Assembly (NCBI RefSeq): GCF_015751765.1 | Contig: NZ_JADOTX010000001.1 | Span: forward strand, 6,882,001-6,946,000 | Source of the DNA: Micromonospora ureilytica | Lineage (GTDB): Bacteria; Actinomycetota; Actinomycetes; Mycobacteriales; Micromonosporaceae | Reading direction: 5' to 3' | DNA length: 64,000 bases | Shown: in pieces, positions 30,434 to 39,535 of the stretch | How the letters are laid out: every line of letters starts with the position of its first letter | How positions within the stretch are numbered: the first letter of the stretch is position 1 | Made by a program: the position numbers and the translations under genes | Notes under the pieces: generated by a model | What the model saw: only the letters and a program-made list of their open reading frames with translations | Database searches by the model: none | Told to the model about the DNA's origin: nothing

Positions 30434-32026
30434 ATGAGCTGCGTGCGGTTCCTCGATCTGGCAGCCACGTCCGCCGCCGTCGGCGCCACCAGCGGCCGAC
30501 GGGCCAAGGTGGAGCTGCTCGCTGACGCGCTGCGCCGGCTCGACCCCGACGAGGTCGAGCCCGGCGCCGGTTATCTGGCCGGTGAGCTGCGCCAACGGCA
30601 GACCGGGGTCGGCTACGCGAGCCTGCGTGACCTGCCGCCACCGGCCGTCGAGCCGACGTTGACGGTGGCCGCCGTGGACGCGGCCATCGCGCAGATCGCC
30701 GCAGTGCACGGCTCGGGCTCGCAGGCTCGGCGTCGGGCGCTGCTCGGCGCCCTCTACGCGGCGGCGACGGCCGACGAGCAGCGCCTGCTCACCGGCCTGT
30801 TCAGTGGCGAGCTGCGCCAGGGTGCCCAGGCCGGGCTCCTCGCGGATGCGATCGCCCGGGCCGCCGAGGTGCCGGTGGCGGCGGTCCGCCGGGCGCTGCT
30901 GCTCGCCGGTGATCTCCGGGCCGTGGCGGTGGCCGCGCTGGCCGGAGGGGCCGCCGAGTTGGCCGGGTTCGGTCTGCAGGTCGGTCGACCGCTGGCGCCG
31001 ATGCTCGCGCAGAGCGCCCCCTCGGTCGACGAGGCGCTCGCCGCCACCGGCAGCCCGGCGGTGGTCGACGTGAAGCTCGACGGCATTCGCATCCAGGTGC
31101 ACCGCTCCGGTGCCGACATCGCGGTGTTCACCCGCAGCCTCGACGAGATCACCAGCCGGGTGCCCGAGGTGGTCGCCGCCGTCCGTGCCCTGCCCGGCCG
31201 CGAGTTGGTCCTCGACGGCGAGGCGATCGGCCTGGACCAGACCGGCCGCCCGCTGCCGTTCCAGCAGACGTCGAGTCGGGCCGCCCGACGCACCACCCCC
31301 AGCACCACCGGCCGCACACCTGTCGCCCCGGCGGTGCTCGCGGCGGCCGCCAGCACGGGCGCGACGGTCCTCACTCCGTATTTCTTCGACCTGCTGCACC
31401 TCGACGGCCAGGATCTGATCGACAGTCCCGGCCGGGATCGGTGGGCCGCCCTCGCCGGTTTGGTGGATTCGTCGCTGCTGGTCGGGCGCATGGAGGTCGA
31501 CAATCCGGAGCAGGCGGTCGCCGCGTTCGCCGCGGCGCTCGACGCCGGGCAGGAGGGCGTGGTGGTCAAGGCGCCCGGCGCCCCCTACGACGCCGGCCGA
31601 CGCGGTGCCGCCTGGGTCAAGGTGAAACCGCGGCACACCCTCGACCTGGTGGTGCTCGCCGTGGAGTGGGGCAGTGGCCGACGCAAGGGCTGGCTGTCCA
31701 ACCTGCATCTGGGGGCCCGTGACGCGCGCACCGGCGAGTTCGTGATGCTCGGCAAGACGTTCAAGGGGCTCACCGACGAGCTGCTGCGGTGGCAGACCGA
31801 GCGGTTCCTCGACCTCGCCGTGGAACGCGGCGACTGGGTGGTCCGGGTCCGACCCGAGCAGGTGGTGGAGATCGCCTTCGACGGGGTGCAGACCAGCTCG
31901 CGCTATCCCGGTGGAATGGCGCTGCGGTTCGCCCGGGTGGTGCGCTACCGCGACGACAAGTCCGCCGCCGAGGCGGACACCATCGACGCGGTCCGCGCCA
32001 TCCACGCCGGCCGCGTGAGCGGCTGA
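30434..32026 (+). CDS. ligB: ATP-dependent DNA ligase
   Basis: 530 residues from ATG 30434; GTG 30443 is equally possible. The active-site Lys is in VDVKLDGIRIQVHR (KxDG, near residue 215). The remaining nucleotidyltransferase motifs follow: ELVLDGEAIG, YFFDLLHLDG, EGVVVKAPGAPYDAG and WVKVKP. The OB domain is C-terminal, and the N-terminal 200 residues are the DNA-binding domain. This is the type found in actinobacteria beside NAD-dependent LigA, with a role in repair and end joining. The protein ends in convergence with the SURF1 gene. Confidence 0.92.
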   Translation: MSCVRFLDLAATSAAVGATSGRRAKVELLADALRRLDPDEVEPGAGYLAGELRQRQTGVGYASLRDLPPPAVEPTLTVAAVDAAIAQIAAVHGSGSQARRRALLGALYAAATADEQRLLTGLFSGELRQGAQAGLLADAIARAAEVPVAAVRRALLLAGDLRAVAVAALAGGAAELAGFGLQVGRPLAPMLAQSAPSVDEALAATGSPAVVDVKLDGIRIQVHRSGADIAVFTRSLDEITSRVPEVVAAVRALPGRELVLDGEAIGLDQTGRPLPFQQTSSRAARRTTPSTTGRTPVAPAVLAAAASTGATVLTPYFFDLLHLDGQDLIDSPGRDRWAALAGLVDSSLLVGRMEVDNPEQAVAAFAAALDAGQEGVVVKAPGAPYDAGRRGAAWVKVKPRHTLDLVVLAVEWGSGRRKGWLSNLHLGARDARTGEFVMLGKTFKGLTDELLRWQTERFLDLAVERGDWVVRVRPEQVVEIAFDGVQTSSRYPGGMALRFARVVRYRDDKSAAEADTIDAVRAIHAGRVSG

Positions 32027-32036
32027 CGGGCCGAGG

Positions 32037-32858
32037 TCAGGCGGACGCGGTCGGCGTCGGCTCGGCGGCCCGGTCCAGCGGAGCCGGGGTGGTGCCGATG
32101 CCGGCGGCCCGGCGGGCCTCTCGACGGGCCACCCAGCCGTAACCGAACAGAGCCATCACCGCGAAGAGCCACCACTGCACGACGTAGCCGAAGTTCTGCC
32201 AGTTGTTGGCGTGCCCGACCGGCACCGCCTTGAACACCGGATCGGCTGCCGGGGTCTGCTCGTCGAGCAGCAGGTACGCGCCGTAGACCGGGTAGGGAAG
32301 CTCGCCGGCCAGCCGCGACACCCCGATCCGCCGGATCTCCAGCAGCCCGTCGCGGCGGGCCACCGCGCCGGCGCCGCTCTCGGTCTCGTGCACCCGACCG
32401 ACAACCGTCACGTCGCCGGTCGGCGCGGCCGGCACCGACGGCTGGGCGGTCGCCCCACCGGGTGCCGGCGGGATCCAGCCCCGGTCCACCAACAGCGCCG
32501 TGCCGTCGGTGAGCACCAGCGGGGTGAGCACCTCGAAGCCGACCCGGCTGTCCACCGTCCGGCCCCGGACCAGCACGGTGTTCGTGGGGTCGTACCGGCC
32601 GGTGACGGTGACCCGGGTCCAGACCTTGTCCTCGGCGGGGGCCGGACCCGTGGTTCCGGCGCCGCCGGCGGGAGCGCGCAGCGCGTCGGCGAGCGGCGCG
32701 GGAGCCATCCGCTGGCCCGCGTCGATCCGCTCGTTGACCTCGGTGCGCCCCCGGTAGCGGTCCAACTGCCAGTTGCCGAGGAACACCATGACGGCGGCCG
32801 CGACAAGGGTCAGCGCGAGAGCGCCCAGCCAACGTGGGCTCAGCAGGAACCGGTACAC
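32037..32858 (-). CDS. SURF1 family protein
   Basis: 273 residues from GTG 32858 (VYRFLLSPRWLGALALTLVA). The longer in-frame start at 33182 would add about 100 residues of unconvincing sequence. It has two membrane helices, residues about 9-29 and the C-terminal VVQWWLFAVMALFGYGWVAR, flanking a periplasmic domain. Motifs: FLGNWQLDRYRGR, GRYDPTNTVLVRGR, LVDRGWIPP and YLLLDEQTP. SURF1 proteins help insert heme into cytochrome c oxidase. It overlaps the upstream control region of the CobB-like gene. Confidence 0.9.
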   Translation of the reverse strand: MYRFLLSPRWLGALALTLVAAAVMVFLGNWQLDRYRGRTEVNERIDAGQRMAPAPLADALRAPAGGAGTTGPAPAEDKVWTRVTVTGRYDPTNTVLVRGRTVDSRVGFEVLTPLVLTDGTALLVDRGWIPPAPGGATAQPSVPAAPTGDVTVVGRVHETESGAGAVARRDGLLEIRRIGVSRLAGELPYPVYGAYLLLDEQTPAADPVFKAVPVGHANNWQNFGYVVQWWLFAVMALFGYGWVARREARRAAGIGTTPAPLDRAAEPTPTASA

Positions 32859-33060
32859 GGCACCGAGGCTACTCGTATGACCGGCGCCACTGACCTGGAC
32901 CGGGCCGGACCGGGCCGGGGCCGTCGCCAGGGGCCCTGCCAGGGCCGGGCCGCCCGCCCCGGTTGGCGGTGCTCGCGCCTCCGGCTGGGCGGGTATCGTC
33001 ACGCCGACGGATCGGCCTCGGTCGTCCCGTCGCGTACCCGCCGCCGCTCGCGAGGAGTCG

Positions 33061-34467
33061 ATGATGACCGTCGTGCCGCGCCTGGTGCTCAGCGCGCCGT
33101 CCTCCGGGCACGGTAAGAACGCGCTGGCGATCGGGCTGCTCGCCGCCCTGGCCGAGCGAGGGGTCGACGTCGCCGGGTTCAAGCTCGGGCCGGACCACGT
33201 CGACGCCGCCTACCTCGGTCTCGCCTCCGGTCGGCCAGGTCGGGTGATCGACCCCCGGCTGGTCGGCATCGACCGGCTCGCCCCGCTGGTGGCGCACGGC
33301 GCCGCCGGTGCCGGGCTCGCCGTGGTGCAGGGCAGCATGGGGCTGTACGACTCGGTCGGCGGCCGTCCCGAGCAGGAGTCCACGGCCGCCGCGGCCGCCG
33401 CGCTGCGCAGCCCGGTGGTGCTCGTTGTCGACGTGGCCGCGATGGGCCAGTCGGTGGCGGCCCTGGTGCACGGTTTCCGCTCGTACGACGAGCAGTTGTG
33501 GCTCGGTGGGGTGATCCTCAACCGGGTGGCGTCGTCGCGGCACGAGGGGATGCTGCGCGAGGCGTTGGACGACGTGGGAGTGCCGGTCTACGGCGCGTTG
33601 CGTCGCCAGGACCTGCCCGCGGTGCTGCCGTCGCGGCGGCACGGTGTGGCGCCGGTGGTCGACGACTCGGCCGACGCCATCCGTGCGGTGCGCCGGCTGG
33701 GCGAGGCGGTCGCCGCCACTGTCGATCTGGAACGGCTGCTCGGGTTGGCCCGCTCCGCCCCGCCGCTGCCGACGCCGGCCTGGTCTCCCGAGGAGGCCCT
33801 CGGCACGTTCAAGGCTCCGGCGAACCGTCCGTTGGTGGCGGTGGCCGGCGGGCCGGGTGGCAGCTTCAGCCACCCGGAGACCACAGAGTTGCTCCGGGCC
33901 GCCGGTGCCGAGGTCGTCGTCGTCGACCCGCTGCGCGACGAGGCGCTGCCGGTCGGCACCCGCGCGCTGGTCGTCGGTGGCGCGCTGCCCGAGGCGTACG
34001 CCGAGCAGTTGTCGGCCAACCGGCGGCTCTGCATCGCGGTGGCCGAGTTGGCGCGGACCGGGCGTCCGGTGATCGCCGAGGGCGCCGGGTTGCTCTGGCT
34101 GGCTCGGGAGTTGGACGGGCTGCCGATGTGCGGTGTCCTGGACGCGGTAGGTGTCAGCCGGGACGGGGTGGTGGCCGGCTACCGGGAGGCGACCGCCCAG
34201 ACCGACAGCGTGGTTGCCGCCACCGGCACGGTGCTGGTCGGGCACAAGGCGCACCGCGCGGTGCTCACCCCCCGCGCCGGTCAGCGCCCGGCCTGGAGCT
34301 GGGACGGGGGCGCGCCGGAGGGCTTCGTCTGGCGCAACGTGCACGCCTCGCAGCTCACAGTGCACTGGGCCAGCCATCCGGCGACGGCGGCGCGGTTGGT
34401 CGCCGCCGCGGCGGCCGACCCGACGAGCGAGGTGGTACCCGCGCAGTCGGGCGAGGTGTCGGTGTGA
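33061..34467 (+). CDS. cobB: CobB-like cobyrinate a,c-diamide synthase (glutaminase Cys absent)
   Basis: 468 residues; ATG 33061 and ATG 33064 are adjacent, and the ribosome binding site GAGGAG favours the second. The overall layout is CobB/CbiA: P-loop, QGSMGLYDSVG, then a class-I glutaminase-like domain ending HASQLTVHWASHP. Two key sites differ from the family rule. The P-loop reads SSGHGKN instead of GxGKT. The glutaminase nucleophile, in the position of AECGG or AECAG, is AEGAGLLWL, with no Cys. It may use free ammonia or have another role. The gene overlaps the next by 4 bases. The assignment to CobB rests on the fold and context. Confidence 0.78.
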   Translation: MMTVVPRLVLSAPSSGHGKNALAIGLLAALAERGVDVAGFKLGPDHVDAAYLGLASGRPGRVIDPRLVGIDRLAPLVAHGAAGAGLAVVQGSMGLYDSVGGRPEQESTAAAAAALRSPVVLVVDVAAMGQSVAALVHGFRSYDEQLWLGGVILNRVASSRHEGMLREALDDVGVPVYGALRRQDLPAVLPSRRHGVAPVVDDSADAIRAVRRLGEAVAATVDLERLLGLARSAPPLPTPAWSPEEALGTFKAPANRPLVAVAGGPGGSFSHPETTELLRAAGAEVVVVDPLRDEALPVGTRALVVGGALPEAYAEQLSANRRLCIAVAELARTGRPVIAEGAGLLWLARELDGLPMCGVLDAVGVSRDGVVAGYREATAQTDSVVAATGTVLVGHKAHRAVLTPRAGQRPAWSWDGGAPEGFVWRNVHASQLTVHWASHPATAARLVAAAAADPTSEVVPAQSGEVSV

Positions 34468-35033
34468 TCGGTCAGGTGGCGGTGCGCCGATTCCCGGCGT
34501 TGACCGTTTCCACCCCGCGTACCGAGGTGCGTCAGCTCATTTCGGCCGACGCGGCGGCGGCCGGTGAGATCTTCGCCGACAAGCTGACCCGGCGTTGGCT
34601 GCCGCTGCCCGACGACTCCGGTCCGATCGACGGGCTGGCCTGGTGCACCGACCTGGCCCGGCAGCGGCGCGACAGTGGGGAGGGCGACCACTACGCGGTG
34701 CTCCGGCGGGAGGACGACCAGGTGGTGGGCTCGCTGTGGACGAGGCGCACCGACTGGGGCGCCCGTCTCACCGAGATCTCCTACGCGATGGCGGCACACG
34801 CGCGGGGCTTCGGCCTCGCCGCCGAGGCTGTCGACGCGGTGGCCATCGCGCTGATCCTGGAGCACGGCTTCCAACGGGTCGAGCTGCGGGTGGCACCCGG
34901 CAACCTGGCCTCGCGCCGGGTCGCGGAGAAGGCCGGGTTCAGCTACGAGGGTCTGCTGCGTAACGCCGGGTTCGTCAGCGGTGGCCGGGTGGACCTGGAG
35001 GTCTGGTCGTTCGTCGCCGCCGACCTGCGCTGA
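34464..35033 (+). CDS. GNAT-family N-acetyltransferase
   Basis: 189 residues from GTG 34464, overlapping the CobB-like gene. It has the GNAT acetyl-CoA-binding motif near 107-125 (AHARGFGLAAEAVDAV) and the RIGF-type strand RVELRVAPGNLASRRVAEK, followed by GFSYEGLLRNAGF. This is the RimJ/RimL-like group, which acylates protein N-termini or small molecules. Substrate unknown. Translational coupling to a B12 gene is unexplained. Confidence 0.85.
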   Translation: MIGQVAVRRFPALTVSTPRTEVRQLISADAAAAGEIFADKLTRRWLPLPDDSGPIDGLAWCTDLARQRRDSGEGDHYAVLRREDDQVVGSLWTRRTDWGARLTEISYAMAAHARGFGLAAEAVDAVAIALILEHGFQRVELRVAPGNLASRRVAEKAGFSYEGLLRNAGFVSGGRVDLEVWSFVAADLR

Positions 35034-35055
35034 GTCACGCGCGACGGGCGGACCG

Positions 35056-37185
35056 TCAGCCGACGATGGCGTCCGACGGTGGGGTGAACTGGCGGGTCGG
35101 TGTGCCCTTCAGGCCGTCACGAAGGGTCTCCGAGACCGCCTTGATCGGGATCTGGGACTGCCCGTCACCGACGGCGTTGAACGGATTGTCCGGGTCGGAG
35201 ATGAAGCTCGCCGCGGCCAACTCCGGGGTGTAGCCCACGAACCAGGCCGATCGGGTGCTGTCGGTCGTACCGGTCTTGCCGGCCACCGGGCGTCCGACGG
35301 TTCCCCGCACGCTGTCGGCGGTGGACCAGCCGCCGCAGCTGCCGCGCGCCGGGGTGTCTCCGGTCGGGCAGCGGGCCGCGTCGGTGGCCGCCCGCGCGGC
35401 GTCCGCGCTCACGACCTGCCGGCAGCGCGGCTTGGCCACTTCGCGGTGGAGGCCGCCCGGTGTGGCGTACGTGGCGGGCGTGCCGTCCCGGTTCATGATC
35501 GCTTGTACGGGGATGGCCTCGCAGTAGCGGCCGTCGGCCGCGATGGCGGCGTACGCGTTCGCCATCTCCAGCGGGGTGGCGTCGGAGACGCCCAGGGTGA
35601 ACGCACCCCACTTCTTAGCCTTGTCCGGGGATGCGTGATCCCGGTCGACGTCGGTGCGCCACCGCAGCCCGAGCTGCTCGGCCAACCGGACGGCCCGGTC
35701 CGCGCCGACCTTCTCCTCCAGCCACACGAAGTACGTGTTCACCGACTTGCCGAAGCCGGACCACATGGTCTGCTGACCGGACATCGCGCCGCTGGCGTTG
35801 GAGGGCGACCAGCCGTCGTAGACCTCGGAGCGGTAGCGGTGTGGGGCGTTGAACGAGGTGGAGAGGGTCATCCCGGAGTCCAGCGCGGCCAGCATCGGGA
35901 ACATCTTGAACGTCGACCCGGCCTGGTAGCCGGCCAGGTCACCGCCGCCGAGCAGCGGTGCCACAGTGTTCGGGTAGTTGGCCTTCACCTTCGGCCCGGC
36001 CTCGGGGTTGGAGCTCTGCGGGTTGTCGGCCAGGTCCAGCGAGTACGTCCGGTTCACCGCCATGGCCTTCACCCGCCCGGTGCCCGGCTCGGAGACCACG
36101 ATGCCGTTGGCGAACGGACTGCCGGTGGCCTCCTTGGCGCCGACGTTCTTCTCCGCCGCTGCCTGGACCTTCGGGTCGAGGCTGAGCACGATCCGGTAGC
36201 CGCCCCGGCGCAGGTTGTCCATCCGTTCCAGCCGGTTCGCCCCGAACGCGGGCTGTGCGCTCCACCAGTTCTTCAGGTAGTCGCAGGCGAAGCCCCAGCT
36301 GTTGTACTTCTCCGCCACCGCGGCGCAGTCGTGCGGTGGGGTGGTCAGCTTGAGCCGGATCGGCTCGGACTTGGCGGCGGTGGCAGAGTCGGGGGAGAGG
36401 TAGCCGAGTTGGCTCATCCGGTCCAGCACGTAGTTGCGCCGCCCGGTGGCCTCCTTCTGGTCGGAGTCGGCCGGGTCGTACTCGGAGGGGGACTTGACCA
36501 GTCCGGCGAGGGTGGCGGCCTCGACCGGGGTGAGGTCCTTCGGGGTCTTGGAGAAGAAGATCTCGCTGGCCGCGTAGATGCCGTACGCCCGGTGCCCGAA
36601 GTACGCCGAGTTCAGGTAACGCTCCATGATCTGTTCCTTGCTGATCTCCTTCTCCAGGTCCAGCGCCATCCGCATCTCCTTGACCTTGCGCAGGCTGGTC
36701 TGCTGGGTGGCTTCCTGGACCTCCTTGGGCGTGGTCGCGCTGTCCCGCAGGGCCATCCGGACGTACTGCATGGTCAGCGTCGAGGCGCCCTGGGAGCCGC
36801 CGGAGCGGGCGTTGGAGACGAAGGCCCGGGCCACGCCCTTGGGGTCGACGCCGTGGTGCTGGTAGAAGCGGGAGTCCTCGGCGGCGATGATCGCCTGCTG
36901 GATGTTCGGCGACATGTCCGACAGCTTGGTGTACTGCCGGTACTCCTCGTAGAACATGGTCAGCACTGTCTTGCCGTCCGGGCCGTAGACGTACGAGGTC
37001 TCGGCGGGCAGGGCGGTCTTCAGCACCCGGGTCTTCTGGTCCACGGCGTGCGCGGTGGCCTTCGCGCCGAGCCCGGTGAGGGCGACCAGCGGGTACGCGG
37101 CGGCGGCGATCACGATTCCGGCGATCAGTCCGGCGCGGAGGAGAGGGACGAGTCGACCAGCGGCAGCAAGGGGTCGGTTGCTCAC
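35056..37185 (-). CDS. Class A penicillin-binding protein
   Basis: 709 residues from GTG 37185. It has a short cytoplasmic tail and a membrane anchor (about 12-40). The GT51 glycosyltransferase has EDSRFYQHHGVDPKG, STLTMQYVRMAL and EIFFSKTPKDLTPVEAATLA. The transpeptidase has the SxxK in AGSTFKMF and KTGTTD near residue 640. It builds and cross-links peptidoglycan at the outer face of the membrane. The tail after KTG is short and lacks a PASTA domain. It lies opposite the GNAT gene, convergent. Confidence 0.93.
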   Translation of the reverse strand: MSNRPLAAAGRLVPLLRAGLIAGIVIAAAAYPLVALTGLGAKATAHAVDQKTRVLKTALPAETSYVYGPDGKTVLTMFYEEYRQYTKLSDMSPNIQQAIIAAEDSRFYQHHGVDPKGVARAFVSNARSGGSQGASTLTMQYVRMALRDSATTPKEVQEATQQTSLRKVKEMRMALDLEKEISKEQIMERYLNSAYFGHRAYGIYAASEIFFSKTPKDLTPVEAATLAGLVKSPSEYDPADSDQKEATGRRNYVLDRMSQLGYLSPDSATAAKSEPIRLKLTTPPHDCAAVAEKYNSWGFACDYLKNWWSAQPAFGANRLERMDNLRRGGYRIVLSLDPKVQAAAEKNVGAKEATGSPFANGIVVSEPGTGRVKAMAVNRTYSLDLADNPQSSNPEAGPKVKANYPNTVAPLLGGGDLAGYQAGSTFKMFPMLAALDSGMTLSTSFNAPHRYRSEVYDGWSPSNASGAMSGQQTMWSGFGKSVNTYFVWLEEKVGADRAVRLAEQLGLRWRTDVDRDHASPDKAKKWGAFTLGVSDATPLEMANAYAAIAADGRYCEAIPVQAIMNRDGTPATYATPGGLHREVAKPRCRQVVSADAARAATDAARCPTGDTPARGSCGGWSTADSVRGTVGRPVAGKTGTTDSTRSAWFVGYTPELAAASFISDPDNPFNAVGDGQSQIPIKAVSETLRDGLKGTPTRQFTPPSDAIVG

Positions 37186-37306
37186 CAGGTCAAGTTATGA
37201 CATTTCCGATTCGTACATGAGAAGAACTCTTAAACCGCCGAGTGGTGACGTGGCTTACGCCGAGATCGACTGTCCCGCCGGCCACCTTCCCGGCAGGATC
37301 GCGGAC

Positions 37307-38392
37307 ATGTCCGATCAGCCGAGCACGGCCACCCCACCCACCGGGGTCGAGCCGGACCTCGCCCACCACGGCGACGCGGAGGCGACCGCCGGCCTGATCG
37401 ACCTCGCCGTCAATGTCCGTCGGGCGCGGCCGCCCGCCTGGCTGGCCGACCCGATCGCCGCGACCCTGACCGATCTGGCCCGCTATCCGGACCCGGCGCC
37501 GGCCCGCGCGGCGGTCGCCGCCCGACACCGCCGTCACCCGAACGAGGTACTGCTCACCGCCGGCGCCGCCGAGGGCTTCGTGCTCATCGCCCAGGCGCTG
37601 CGCGGCGTTCGCCGCCCCGTGGTGGTGCACCCACAGTTCACCGAGCCGGAGGCGGCGCTGCGGGCCGCCGGACACCCGGTCGAGCGAGTGCTGCTCGACG
37701 CCGCCGACGGTTTCCGGCTCGACCCGTCCCGGGTGCCCGCCGACGCCGACCTCGTGATGATCGGCAACCCGACGAACCCGACCTCGGTGCTGCACCCCGC
37801 CCAGACGGTGGCCGCGCTGGCCCGCCCCGGCCGGGTGCTGGTGGTGGACGAGGCGTTCGCCGACACCACGATCGCCTCCGGGCACCCCGGCGAACCGGAG
37901 TCGCTGGCCGAACGCCGGGACCTGCCCGGGCTGCTCGTGGTGCGCAGCCTCACCAAGACGTGGGGCCTGGCCGGCCTGCGGATCGGCTACCTGCTCGGCG
38001 CTGCGGAGCTGCTGTCCCGGCTGGCAGCCGTCCAACCGCTGTGGGCCGTCTCCACGCCCGCGCTGGCGGCCGCGTCGGCCTGCGCCAGCGCCGTCGCGGT
38101 CCGGGCCGAACGCGCGATCGCCGCCGACCTCGCCGCCGACCGCGACCACCTGGTCGCGCGCCTCACCGACCTGCCCGGTGTACGCGTCGTCGGCCGCCCC
38201 GCCAGCGCGTTCGTCCTGCTGCACCTGCCGGGCGCGACAGCGATCCGGGCCGCCCTGCGCGAGCGCGGCTGGGCGGTGCGCCGGGGCGACACGTTCCCCG
38301 GCCTCGGCCCGGACTGGCTGCGGGTGGCGGTACGGGACCGAAACACCACCGACGCGTTCATCGACGTGCTGCGCGAGATCATGGAGGCATGA
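37307..38392 (+). CDS. cobC: CobC-like PLP aminotransferase
   Basis: 361 residues from ATG 37307; an open frame runs upstream to 37055 but without motif support. PLP fold type I: the Schiff-base Lys is in SLTKTWGLAGLRIGY near residue 213, with VVDEAFAD and NPTNPTSVLHP. The similarity is to threonine-phosphate decarboxylase/histidinol-phosphate aminotransferase, the CobC/CobD branch that makes the aminopropanol side chain for B12. It overlaps cobT by 4 bases, which supports the B12 assignment; an amino-acid transaminase is the alternative. Confidence 0.82.
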   Translation: MSDQPSTATPPTGVEPDLAHHGDAEATAGLIDLAVNVRRARPPAWLADPIAATLTDLARYPDPAPARAAVAARHRRHPNEVLLTAGAAEGFVLIAQALRGVRRPVVVHPQFTEPEAALRAAGHPVERVLLDAADGFRLDPSRVPADADLVMIGNPTNPTSVLHPAQTVAALARPGRVLVVDEAFADTTIASGHPGEPESLAERRDLPGLLVVRSLTKTWGLAGLRIGYLLGAAELLSRLAAVQPLWAVSTPALAAASACASAVAVRAERAIAADLAADRDHLVARLTDLPGVRVVGRPASAFVLLHLPGATAIRAALRERGWAVRRGDTFPGLGPDWLRVAVRDRNTTDAFIDVLREIMEA

Positions 38393-39495
38393 TGCTGGAG
38401 ACCACGATCGCGGCGATCCGCCCGGCGGACGAAGCGGCCATGGCCGCCGCCCGGGAGCTGCACGGCCGGCTGACCAAGCCGGCGGGCTCGCTGGGCGCGC
38501 TGGAGGAGCTTTCGGTACGCCTCGCCGGCTTGGCCGGAGCCTGCCCGCCACCGCTGCCCGAGCCGGCCGCGGTGGCGATCTTCGCCGGCGACCACGGGGT
38601 GCACGCCCAGGGGGTGAGCCCCTGGCCGCAGGAGGTCACCGCTCAGATGATCGGCAACTTCCTGGCCGGTGGAGCGGTGGTCAACGCCTTCGCCCGGCAG
38701 GCCGGCGCCTCGGTCACAGTGGTCGACGTCGGCGTGGCCACCCCGCTGCACACCGACCCGGCGGTGCTCGACCCGGCGGTGCTCGATCCGGCGGTGCTCG
38801 ATCCGGCCGTGCCCCGGCTGGTCGTCGCCTCCGTCCGCCGGGGCACCCGGGACCTCACGATGACCGCCGCGCTGACCCGGGACGAGGCGCTGGCGGCGGT
38901 GCGGACAGGCATCCGGATCGCCGACGAGCTGATCGACGCCGGCGCCGGCATCCTGCTCACCGGTGACATGGGCATCGCCAACACCACTCCGGCCGCCGTG
39001 CTGATCGCCGCGTTCACCGGCGCCGACCCGCTCGACACCACAGGTCGGGGCACCGGGGTCGACGACCCGACGTACGCGCACAAGGTGGCCGTGGTGCGGG
39101 CCGCGCTGGCCCGGCACACCCCCGACCCGGCCGACCCGCTGGGAGTGCTGGCCGCCGTCGGTGGTCTGGAGCACGCCGCCCTGGCCGGGCTGATCCTGGG
39201 GGCCGCAGCCCGCCGCACGCCGGTGCTGCTGGACGGCGTGATCGCGGTCTCGGCCGCGCTCGCCGCCGCCGCGTTCGCCCCGACGGCGGTCTGCGCCATG
39301 GTCGCCGGTCACCGCTCGACCGAGCCCGGTGCCACTGTGGCGCTGCGCCACCTCGGCCTCGACCCGCTGATCGACCTGGGGCTGCGCCTCGGCGAGGGCA
39401 CCGGCGCGCTGCTGGCGTTGCCAGTGGTCACCGGCGCGGTCCGGGTGCTGCACGAGGTGGCCACCTTCGACTCCGCAGGGGTGGCCGAGAAGTGA
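38389..39495 (+). CDS. cobT: Nicotinate-nucleotide-dimethylbenzimidazole phosphoribosyltransferase CobT
   Basis: 368 residues from ATG 38389, overlapping the cobC-like stop. CobT transfers phosphoribose from NaMN to dimethylbenzimidazole for the lower ligand of B12. Motifs: KPAGSLGALEELSVRLAGL, FAGDHGVHAQGVSPWP, TGDMGIANTTPAA, TGRGTGVDD, VAGHRSTEPGA and LGEGTGALLALP with the catalytic Glu. Residues 123-142 hold a four-unit DPAVL repeat that is not typical of the family. It is followed by cysG/cobA in the same direction. Confidence 0.95.
   Translation: MMLETTIAAIRPADEAAMAAARELHGRLTKPAGSLGALEELSVRLAGLAGACPPPLPEPAAVAIFAGDHGVHAQGVSPWPQEVTAQMIGNFLAGGAVVNAFARQAGASVTVVDVGVATPLHTDPAVLDPAVLDPAVLDPAVPRLVVASVRRGTRDLTMTAALTRDEALAAVRTGIRIADELIDAGAGILLTGDMGIANTTPAAVLIAAFTGADPLDTTGRGTGVDDPTYAHKVAVVRAALARHTPDPADPLGVLAAVGGLEHAALAGLILGAAARRTPVLLDGVIAVSAALAAAAFAPTAVCAMVAGHRSTEPGATVALRHLGLDPLIDLGLRLGEGTGALLALPVVTGAVRVLHEVATFDSAGVAEK
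38755..38814 (+). repeat. In-frame 15-bp tandem repeat in cobT
   Basis: Four units of GACCCGGCGGTGCTC, with minor changes in later copies, encode DPAVL repeats in a surface loop. An unstable minisatellite inside a metabolic gene. Confidence 0.85.
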
Positions 39496-39535
39496 GCACG
39501 CGCAGCGAACGAGCAGTCCGCCTCGGTGGTGCGGC

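Noticed and set aside
34981..37200. Rightward 739-aa open frame opposite the PBP gene
   Set aside because: Antisense shadow of the class A PBP; composition is random (Val/Gly/Arg-rich) and has no domain.
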